From contig CAIIXF020000006.1 of assembly GCA_903813345.2 (NCBI GenBank), positions 1,364,001-1,428,000 on the forward strand: a stretch of 64,000 bases of DNA, read 5' to 3'. Made by a program: the position numbers and the translations under genes. Of the stretch, positions 13,201 to 25,200 are shown in pieces; the first letter of the stretch is position 1, and the number at the start of each line of letters is the position of its first letter. Under the pieces are notes generated by a model. The model saw only the letters and a list, made by a program, of their open reading frames with translations, was not told where the DNA came from and did no database searches. Source of the stretch: Owenia fusiformis. Lineage: Eukaryota; Annelida; Polychaeta; Sabellida; Oweniidae.

Positions 13201-16200
13201 AGCTAATCCCGTCACTACAGTCTCAAACTGCACCATCTATAATTTAAGTGACATCATACAATAGTATTAATTTCATTCGAATATTTCTAGTACTATTATA
13301 ATTACCACTAGCCTGAATGTAATTATGTAAATGATTGACAATATTTATAAAAATTGCATTGAAAAATAACATATATAAAAATGTATCAACTTCCGTGTAT
13401 ATTAACATGTGATGTAAACTTAACGCAAGTCAGAAGCCATGTATATTAACATGTAGATTACACATAAATGTATCACCCTGTATATTAATATGCATATCAT
13501 ACACAAGTGGGTCACCATGTATATAAACAGGTAAATTAAATAAAAATGGGTCTCCCTGTAAATTGAGAGTAAGATTATTCAAAGATGGGTCACCCTGTAT
13601 CATATTTACCTGACTTCCAATTCCAAGTAGGAAGAGCATGAAGAAGAAGAGCGCAGACCACATGGGTGCTAGCGGCATCAGACCTAAAGCCTCGGGGTAC
13701 ACAATGAAGGCTAAACCAGGCCCTGAAATCATAAAACATCTTAATCAATCATTATTATTAAGCTCAGCTATTCTTAACTCTTCATCAATCAAATCTTGAT
13801 TACATAAATTGTTTTGTTATTGTAGCTCTGAAGTGTCAAGTGAAACATACCCTAGATGTGCTCAGGTTGTGCTATATCTTTTAAAGCCCCTTGTAAAATT
13901 TGAAAGCCAGAGTGGTTTAAACTTTAATTGGGGCCTTTAAAAACTGCACAGAATGAGGACCATATTATTTTCCAGTTAGATGTTACTTTATAATTGTTTA
14001 CCTGACTTGATGACGTCCTCAACTGCCTGGCCATTCTCATGTGCCATGTAGCCAATCACAGAGAAGACGGCAAATCCAGCGTAGAGACTGGTGAAGAAAC
14101 TGACCAGGTTAATTATAATAGCATCCCTATAAGTAACAAAACATATTGTTATTACTTTTTGTTGATTGACAATACAATGTCAGATATATTCCCCAGACAC
14201 AATATAGACACATATTATAGAGGGGAAATCAAATGATTCAGAAAATGCTAATATCCAATAAAACAATTAATCAAAGTTACATGTACATAAGATGATCAGC
14301 AGTTAAAAATTGTTAAAATATTTTTGATGTAGAACAACAAAAACGAAAAACATTCCTTGGCTCACATAATGTTTCCATATAGGGTTTTTCTATTTTATAT
14401 CATTTAGAATAGACTATAATGAGAGCTACAGCTTCTTGGACTTGCAACAGGTCTTATACAAAAATATTTTTTGTGCTTTGATTAGAGGTAATGAAACAAA
14501 TAAATGACAACAGTCTGAAGCAGAGTCCCCAAAATGAGTTGCCAATTCAACTGATTTTTCAACGACTTGTCATAATTTTGAAGGTTTCCTTTGGCTAAGT
14601 TCCAAGTTTCTAATTACAAGTTTCTAATTACAATTCAAAAAATTAGTTAATGCTGCTGTTAAAAAGCGTGTGAGAATTTTCCTTCCAATAAAGAATGTTA
14701 TCCTAATCAGTGACTCTCCCTTTTTAAGAATCATAAATTTAAGTTTAGGTTATAACTATGGGAAGGGCAGGTACACTGAATGAACCCATAGAAGATATGG
14801 TACAAAGTTAACACCCAAATGCAGTTGTATAATAATAAATGTTAATATGTAATCAATAATGATGGTAGTTTGTAAACGCAGATGGTATAATCAACAATAC
14901 ACTGTATAACATACACAATTTCCTGTACCTCGAGCTAAGTCCGTTACCATGTATATCTTTAACATGTATAACAGATCAGGTGGTCCGCATAATCAAAAAA
15001 CTATTTTACTAATTTGTACTTTGGGGGTGCAGCATGAGACCAGTGGTGAATCATGAGATCTTGAGGGACCTAAAACTTTTTTCAAATATATACGAGGGGT
15101 GATCCAAAAGTCTTGGACGCCCTGCTCTAATTTTGTTGGTTTTTGATAAAATAACTTTAAACTTTCCAATAATACAGACCAACAACTTAACTACTTTGTG
15201 TATTAATTTCATGGTGAAATGATATAGTTTATGTAGTTTTCTCAATAGTTATTAATATAGTGACCCTGCCACCCGGAACGGTATTCGCACATGGCAACTT
15301 TCAGCCTTAAATGTTGCCGCTATTTGACTCGGTTTGCAAGTCTTGACAACTATCTTTCCTTAAATTTTGGATGTTAAACCATATTAGTTTACTCGCTTTG
15401 TTATCAGGCAACCAATTAATTGTGTTTTTATCATAATATTACATATAACAATGACCGTATATGTCAAGTTCTAAAAAATTGTCATCAGAAAATCAACCCT
15501 CATTCTGGTATCATTTTTTCTCCAAGATGGCTGCTGCAAGTCAGAACATGAAAGAAATCAAAGTGGAACAAAGAATACTACATTATATTTTCACTATTAT
15601 TGACCTTGAGCAGCTACCATATGCACAATACAGTCTAGATATGGCTCCATGTGATTTTCTTCCTTTTCTCCTAGTTGAAAGGAGGGTTGAAAGAAAATGT
15701 TTTTTACTCATTGGATGAGGTTTAGAGTGGCACTCCAGCAGCATTTGCATCACTTAAGCCATGGCGGTTTCATAAATGACTTTCATTCCTTGGTAAAGCG
15801 GTATGAATAATGTGTTCAAATTCGTGGAAAATATTTTGAAAAGTAGGTTTTAATATGTGAAGATGATGATAGCAGATGACACTCAGACTGAAAATCGGAA
15901 ATTCTCTCATATCATGACTGGTGCTAGGTTGTGCATCTGCACTTCAAGTATTTGCCATATTAAAACAGCTGTGACGTGATTTGCTATATTTAAATACCGT
16001 TCCGGGTGGGAGGGACCCGGTATCAAAAACTATTTAGAAAAGTAGCTATATTATATTATTTTCTGTTGAAACTTATACACAAAGTTGTTAAGATGTTGAT
16101 CCTTATTATCTGAAAGTTTCATGTAATTATATTAGAAAATAGCAAAGTTAGAGCGGGGCGTCCAAGACTTTTGGATCACCCCTCGTATATTCTGGGCAAG

Positions 16201-19200
16201 TCTGATTCTTGGGGTTTGATAAGATAAAGAAATTTTGGTTAGGTCAAATGATCTAGCCCTTATTCATTAAACCAAACATCAAATGGTCTAGGCCTTTTCA
16301 TTTGACCCAAACATCAAATGGCCTAGGGATTTTTCATTCGACCAAACATCAAATGGTCTAGGCCTTATTCATTCAACCAAACGTCAAATGATCTAGGCCT
16401 TATTCATCCAATTTGTTTTATTTAATGACAAAAAACAATTGTCTATTACAAAGCAGGAGGCAAGCATTTGCAAGCATTTTTACATTTTATCAAAACATAT
16501 TACAATGACAATCTCTCCAAAGTTTATTTTCAAAATTGAAGTTTTTCTATGAAAATGATTCTAAAAAGTTTCCAAAAGCTACATTGTATTTCTGAAGTAA
16601 ATTTTGTATTATATGTCTATTATGAAAATAACTTATTGGTCGAGATTTTCAAATCCATAGTCGATTGAAACACATGCAATAAACAAATGGTACAGTGAGA
16701 AAAAAGTGGCAAAGGTGTAAAGCAAGTGCATTTATAGTGTTAATGTACCTTGTAGAGAATGAAGGACTATTGTTAGTGAAGTCTACAACAACATGCATTT
16801 GACATAGACAAACACAAAACATGAACAACACTAGTTGGATAACAGAAATAATATGTCCAAAGAGCAACATTTTTGTGTGGGGGAGGGGGAGGGTTTATTA
16901 TGTGAACATCGATTTCATTTTCAAGAGGGCAGTTAGTCATGAAAAATCAATTTATTTCTGTGATCCATTTGAAGGAAAAAATCAGAGTTGCCAGTTTCTT
17001 AAGGTAGGTAGAGTAGAATGAAAGTAAGGTTAATTAACTTACATTTTCTACACAAAGTCAGTCTACCCTTACCACCTTAATAAGACACAAATACAGATAA
17101 TAAATAGGATTCCCTTTCCTAAGGAACAGCATCATCAGGTGTTTCATGCTTTACCTGGATAAAGAGATAAACAAGAAAGTAAGGCCTTTTCAATTTAAAT
17201 GTCTGTTTGACAGTGTTTGTCTGCTTTTCCAAAAATCTCAACCTGGTCAAATCTATTTTCTTGCACTTTTATGATATTTCTCTGGTTCAGAAGAACAATT
17301 TTAGAAATGAAGAGAAGGCCTGTTCACTTAGTCTCTGTATATAAAAATATTGACTATACAGACATTAAAACAGTATGGGCCTAAAAGAGAAATGAATCAT
17401 TAGAGAAAAGCCAAAGAATCTACAATCACATTTCAGTGACCATCTACCAACTAAGACCAACTACACAACAGATCTAGACAAAACAAACACTATTTATTTG
17501 TTGGGACATCGATGTGGTGTCAAAACAACAGTGTGTTGGTGCTACGGAAATTGGTGTTTGTTGCTATGGCAATGATACAAAGGTTACCACGGTTACCTGA
17601 AGCAGTTGTGATGGAATGTGTTATAACTGGCCATCGTTAACATACCACCCCAAGCTATGTTAGTGGCATAGAATAATTGGGTGGCAGCCGCAAACCAGAC
17701 CTAACAGATAAATAGAGTTGACACAACATCCATTATAAAGTAATTATACAAATATAACAGTAAAATTATCTATAAAATGTAAATGTGTTGGTGCTGCAGT
17801 GTAGCATGCATCTCTGTAGTGCAGCATGCGTCTTATGGACTGGTGTGAGGTTCCTTATGTCATGGTAAAATATTCTGTGTGTGGATTTATGCCACTCTGT
17901 CAAGTGGGAAATCCTGCATGTGGTGTCCCAAATATCTCTGTGGCATGTCACCTGGATGAAATAATTGTTAAAGAAGACAAGACGTGATTATTCACAGAAG
18001 ACACTTAGATACACAGAATGTACCCACACTTAACTTTGACCTGTTAAAGAGAAACACAAAAACTTAGTAGCCATCCTTGCAAAAGAAGCAGAGCGCCAAC
18101 GGTTTCTAAACATAAGTATGCAACAAAGCAGAACAGCTTTCCCAATAGCAGAAGCCAAATGCTTAAATATGCAGCATAATGGTTTGTTGCTAAGCAATTG
18201 GAGCGGTTGCTATGGTTACCTGTAACAATTGTGATCAAAGGTGTTGTAGCTGGCCATTGTGAGCATGCCACCCCAGGCAATATTTGTCGCATAGAATAAC
18301 TGAGTGGCGGCAGCAAACCACACCTAAAATAGTAGAAATCCCAAACAAGGGCACACAGTTCAACACCCACAGACATTTAAACATGGTGCATTTCAATAAG
18401 CAATTTTGTGAACAAAATAAAATGTTCAATGGCAGTTTTAAGGACATCCCCTGTCCCCAATTATTCAGTACATATATTTTTAGACTAATACATATTTATC
18501 TTTTGTGTTGAGAATGGTCTATTGGAAATTACAAAACTTGTCTTATGCTTTCAGTTTCATGAAGAAATGAAATTGGTAAACATGACATGATAATTTGTAT
18601 TTGATGTGAGCTTTAACTCAATCTTACCTCTGGCGATGCTAATTTACTCCAGACGGGAGTGACGAAATATAAAATTCCATCAGTGGCTCCCTCTAACGTC
18701 ACACCTCGTACTACAAGTACGGTTAACATAAGGTAGGGAAATGTTGCAGTGAAGTACACAACCTACAAGAGATAAATTCAGTTAGCTCATATCTTTATGC
18801 ATGTTACCCTTTAAAGAGTCTGGCTTCATCTGCACTCTCTAAATTACAGATGATTCTTAGCTAGCCAATTAGAATATGCAATATCAGTAAAAATGCTACA
18901 ATATCTGCCAGCACAGGTTCAAAAGCTCCCATTAAAGTATGAGCTCACTTTGATTCGGACTTTATAATCAAAATTGCAGAAAATCATTTGCAACAATTAG
19001 AGGTTAGCATGGCTTCTGTGGGATTCAGGGTATATTCTTGCACGGACACTTATATCAGTACAGGTACATATAATATATTTTATATTCATAACAGTTGCTG
19101 AATATCCTTATACAGAGAGAGCATTTCCATTTATAACAATGAGGATGTTGTGGCGAGATTTCTAAACAACAATAACCTGATACTCAACAAAACAAAACAT

Positions 19201-22200
19201 TAATAAATCACCATTTGGGGAAAAGTAAATGTATTTATAAGCTCCTTTATATAAGAATAATAACCATGTGATGGGTGAAGTACAAATGATTTCCTTGAAT
19301 ACAAAAATTGAAAATTGAGTAATTTAAAAGAAGACAGCTTTAGGAAGAGAGTAAACAGAGTAACATCAAAGGTGTATAGGGTGGACCATTTATCAATGAA
19401 TTCATCATAGCAGGAACCAATCTCAGCTCAGTAACTGTCAACTTTCAACTGACTTGTACCTCAACCTGACCCATGAACCAAATAATCTGAACTTAACTCT
19501 TTCCTGATTCACTTGATGCATGGCCCAAACACAGGGAATCCCTGTGGGCCTAAATAACCCAAATTAATCTGGACTCGATTCACTGTGATTTAATATGTCC
19601 AAGTTTGAGTTATATAAAAGAGTACATACCTTTCCTGAAGATTTGATGCCCTTACATACAATGAGAACCACAAGAATCCAGGCCAGGAGAAGACAGAGGC
19701 AGACATGCCACCTGACATTCCCAATATTGTCAATGCCATGGATGGTCTCATTCACATTCAACAGCTTATACCTGAAAGAAAAATCAAAGAAATGACATTT
19801 GATATCTGTCTCTCTGTGTAAAGGGGAGAAATGTAGAGGGGAGGATTGTGGAGGGGAAAAAAGGGAGGTGCTGATAAGGGTATATGCATGTTAATGAAGT
19901 AACAATGTAAGAAACTGATTGGGATTGAATATAACATATCAATATAATAATCACTAGACAACAGCAACGCCAAAGCGTAGCAAATCCCATCGAACAGCCA
20001 TGGCTAGCATTTTTACAAATAAAGTATAAAGCAAAAATGGCAGTCATTTTTCAAAATGGCCACCTTATGGCCATGCTTATAGTATTCCAAACCAAATATG
20101 AACAAAATCGCTCCACTACTTTTTGAGTTATAGTAAAATACGTTAAATAGCGAGTAAAGGCCGCCATTTTTCAAGATGGCTGCCATGTGCTTCTTTAACA
20201 TCTATATTTCTAGCTTTATTAATGTCCTATATAATTTTTTTACATTTAAAACATATTGCTATTAGAGTTTTACATATTGTACCTAAATTACTGTAAAATC
20301 GGCACTAAAATGGCCACCATTTTTAAATGAGCGGCCGTTTTGAGAATCGGCTTTCAAGCAGAACTTCTACCCCCATAGGCTAACGTACGTAACGTACAGA
20401 CGGAGGCGTTCCCTATATCCCTCCAAAACTTCGTTCGATAGGATAATGAAGATATATAACAGATAATTAATGGCCTGTATTCCCACAATGATAGAATGGT
20501 CAAATATTGAGACAGTGAATTTCACTACGAATGAAGCAAATCCAGAAAAATATCAAAATGATAATAGTTAAACCACCATATGTTCATCATAAAATTACCA
20601 GATATTCTATCAGATTAAGTCTGTTTAATATTGTAAAATTGATTCTTGTCCAACAACAAGCGCATGCGTAACCTATAACTAACACTTCAACACCCACTCA
20701 GGTGAATGTATGGATTTTTCACTTGATGAAGAGAAATAAACATTTCTTTTACTTTCCTTCAAGGAATAACATGTTTATTGGACCAAAGAACTTCACACAG
20801 AATAGATGTGTTTTAATACTATAACTGAGTGGTCAAACTCGTGTGCCAACTACTGAATTTCTAAAAATAATATGTTTATTGAATTAGAAATATTTTCATG
20901 CAATTGCACTTTTAACAGTATGTATATACACTGTAATCTAACATAACACACAACCAAATAATAACAATAGTTCACCCATCCATGTGAGCTAAAAATGTTG
21001 AAATATGTATTATTGTGTACAAAGTCTCTTATCCCAAGTATCACATGGTAAAAGCATGATAAATACAGGTTAAATACTTGTTTTTGGCTTTTCAATGAAA
21101 AATTAATGACAAGTTAAACCAATACAGAATCACCACCTGTATTATGAAATGGGGGTGGAGATATAATCATGACATTATTATCACCCACACATACAAATAA
21201 TCTCTTAATAAGTTAAAGTCAGACTGTATACTGCATGCAGTTCTATGTGCTAGGTTAAAAATCCAATATATCTTGCAAAACACTTAATATTAAATTACAG
21301 CTTTAATAAAGCCAATTATATGTAAACAGCTCAATATTTGACAAATAAAATAATTTAGACATAGGATATAATAAAAATCAGCTTTTTAGAATAATCAAAT
21401 TTTTATGTAAAACAGACAAGTGAAATACATTGAAACAGATGTAAAATTAGCAATGTTAAGAAAACGAGAAAACACACCAAGAGCAAGTTCAGACAACGTG
21501 AGATTTATTGAAGGCCATTATGACAAATGCAGACATTGCTTGTCTGGCTGTAACATGTACAGTTAGTTAATTTATCGCTCCAAAGTCGAATGAAACGACA
21601 TGTATATGTAAAATACATATACACACATACAATACTATAAAAACTGACCCCCTCACTGATACAATACTAGACTAAGTTATAAATCTGAAGACAGTTGTAG
21701 GAAAACCATCTGCATAAACAATTTTCTGAAGTACTTTTATTCCAATTTTCAATATTCTGAGGAGTTGGACCAGGGGGACCCTTCTATAGAAACACATGTG
21801 ACATATAAGTACACATGTAAAGTGACCAGGATTGAACAAATTGAGGGCAGCTAAATCAACTGTAAGTTCAATACAGACAGATATATGGTATATTGATTGT
21901 CAGGGAGAAGTAATTGAGTGCAAACTACTATCAATTACTATACTGTTAAAAGTAAAATCTATTGCCACATCTACAACTTATTCAAACTGAGTCGCTATCA
22001 GAAAGCCATAAAGTCATTTGATTGGTAGACGATTGTTCAAGGTCTCTTAAGAGAACTGTAATGAGATCAAAACATGTTCTGCCTAAACATGTTCTAAACT
22101 TTTGAATGAAGGAAATGTTGTGTATGATTTTATGACACAACATTTAGGTTTGCCACAACATTTTAAACAAATATAGTAATTTCTCTCAAACTGAGGTACA

Positions 22201-25200
22201 AAATCCCCTGACCAAGTGTGTTGTTTTTATTGACAAAAGTTGAAGAGTCAAAAAAGATATATGCATTTCTGGATCTTTGTATTATTCTCTGACATTACCC
22301 TGACCCATATAATTAAATTCTACACCTTAACCATTTTAGCCATTTACAAGAAAATTCTTGAATTTCCTAATTCCAGGTCAAAGACCCAACTTGTCCCTGA
22401 CTCAGCACTGTTTTGAGTGCAAAGCTTTTGCAGACTGAAGTTGTGAACTTTTTTTTGGTACAGAAACAAGCAAACAGAACTTTGAGCTCTGTAACTATAA
22501 AGAAAACAGTCATGACCTCTACAATGTGAATGATACATGTGCACAGAGCATGATTGTATGTAACACCTCAGGAAGAATTCTCAAGATCTCATAAGTGAAA
22601 AAATGTCATCATTATGACTCAACAGTGTACAACCCTAAATATTGAATTGATCTTTATAATCTTTGTTGAATAAATCTACAAAGTTTGAGTGACAGGTAAA
22701 AAATGTAATCTCTTTCTCAAACAATTGAACTGATTTTATTCAAAAATAAATTGATTTATTCAAAAATAAATAAAGATGCAGACTACTGTACATTAAATAA
22801 AGTGAGATATAGCTAATCTGGTAGAAATGCTAATTTCTAAATCAATAAGTGACAGAACTTTTTGAATTGATTATAAAACAAAATAAATTATGAAAATAAT
22901 TCCTTGAACTAGCACGAGTAATAAGTGCAAACTTTAACTTAGCTTGGCAAAAAATTTGTTCATTTTTCTCATTGAATTTGAAAACCTTATAATTTTATAA
23001 CTTGCATTTTCAAATGATTTTATGTTAGACATTCCTAGAATCAAAGTGATGATGCTTTATAATACCTCAACATGCATCGTGGTTTGTTGTAAAAGACCTC
23101 CCACAAGGGAAAAGGTTGGCATTTTGACAAAATGAAAATAGGGCTCAAATTCCCTACCCTGGGAGCAACCTTGTGAGTCAATTTTCCACCCTTGAGAGTG
23201 AATATTAGCTGATAAAATATTATCATTTACTGGGATTACTGGGAATATGCATTTCAAAAGCACCTACTCCAGGGATGAAGTACGATGTAAAAATCCCAAC
23301 CCTGGGATAATACTGTATCTCAAATTCTGTCCCTCTCTTAGTGGTACACAAGTGCTTAACTGTTCCTCTCACTATAGGCTCACAGCATTCTTTTAACTCA
23401 CAGGTATGGACCAATTGAGAATCATATTCAATTTAGTAATTTAATGCATGTTCATCTCCAGACCAAGCATTTAGTTGGGAGATAAAAGAATGAATTATAA
23501 ACCAGAACAACGACAACGCCAAAGCGTAGCGAATCCCATCGAACAGCCATGGATGGCGTTTTTACAAACAAAGTATATAGCAAAAATAGCAGCCGTTTTT
23601 CAAAATGGCCGCCTTCTACCAAAAGTGTCATTAGATCATGTGCCATGCTTATAGTATTCACACACCAAATATGAACAAAATCGCTCCACTACTTTTCAAG
23701 TTATAGTGAAATACGTTAAAATGGCGGCCATTTTTCAATTTTTTTTTCAAAATGGCCGACTTCTACCAAAAGTGTCATAGGACAGTGTGTCATGCTTATA
23801 GTATTCACATACCAAATATGAACAAAATCGCTCCACTACTTTTCGAGTTATAGTGAAATACGTTAAAAACAGCGAGTAAAGGCCGCCATTTTTCAAGATG
23901 GCTGCCATGTGCTTCTTTAATATCTACATTTCTAGCTTTATTAATGTCCTATATAATTTTTTTACATCTAAAACATATTGCTATTATAGTTTTACATATT
24001 GCACCTAAATTACTGTAAATTCGGCACTAAAATGGAAATCGGCTTTCCAGCAGAACTTCTACCCCCATAGGGTATATGTGTACAAAATATGAACAAAATC
24101 GGACCAACGGTATTTGAGTTATTGCCCAGACGTACGTACGGACGGATGTACGGACGGACGTACGTACGTACGGACGGACGGAGGCGTTCCCTATATCCCT
24201 CCGAACTTCGTTCGATGGGATAATAAAAGTAGCTTACTTCCAGTATTCCTCCGTTGGAGATGTTCTTGCAGACTTGTTGAGACTCAGAGCACTTGTCATG
24301 TTGAGGCTTGTCATGTTGTAGTCTCCACTAATGTTATAACTACTTCCTATTCCATTCACATCAACCAAAGTCTGTATAGTAGTTGTAGTACCTTCTACTG
24401 TACTGTTAGAGGTATCTGAAATATAGATATCATATATACATGTAAATTGGTTATATAATTACATTACATTGGATCTACTGCTCTGGAACGTTTTCTGTGA
24501 CAAACAAAGATTCGAAAGAGTTGTGGTTGCAGCACTTAATTATTAGTTGTCATATTCCTTTATAGTCTATTAGAATTATTTCATTTCTTAAATCTTTTAC
24601 CTCTTGGATCATTAAGGATGCAGTACCGGGTCGGTTTTCACGTCTGTTTGCGCAGGTTTGACTTCCGGTTTGAGAAAGCTAGCTCCCAAGAACGTCATTT
24701 TCGCATTTAGTCTTATTCAAAAATTATAGTTTATTTCGATAATGGTGTTTCCAGAAAATAATTAAATTGCAAACATTTTATCAAGCATATTTTATCCCTT
24801 TCACTTTTATGGGAAAACTTGTTCTTGAGTCGCAATTAGTGGATACGAAAACCAGGGTTCGGAAGGTGCCAGCTCTATTGAAAACTCAAAAAGTAAAAAG
24901 ATTCATTTTGGGTGGGTAAAATATTTTTTTTATTTTGTAATTACCGAGCGGTCAATCCTCTTCATATTGCACTTGGATGATGATAACATCATAGTGATAC
25001 ATTGTAAAAAATATGAGCAAAATCTAATGTCTGGAACTTTTTCTACGCTGACCTGGTACTGCATCCTTAAGTCAAACACCATGAAAAGCAGGGACGAGCC
25101 GCTATTGGTGAAATGCTCTAAAACTCAGCTAATCAATTGGACTATTGGGAGGGGGGGGGGTAATGTTTTAACATCTGGTTGAATTCTACTTACTATTTAT

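Larger units (their letters stand above)
14127..17596 (-). other. SLC6 intron between the TM6 exon pair and TM7 exon
   Basis: 3.5 kb intron holding a decayed mariner (15093-16185) and a 35-bp tandem array (16236-16408). No further TM6-like exon was found in it. Confidence 0.6.
19772..24237 (-). other. SLC6 intron between EL2 and TM4 exons
   Basis: 4.5 kb intron with a Helitron-like element near each end (19954-20443 and 23502-24220) and no recognised exon between them. Confidence 0.6.

Noticed and set aside
24114-24419. 101-codon open frame rich in RTDG
   Set aside because: Formed by the ACGG/ACGT microsatellite of a Helitron-like element and antisense SLC6 exon 4.
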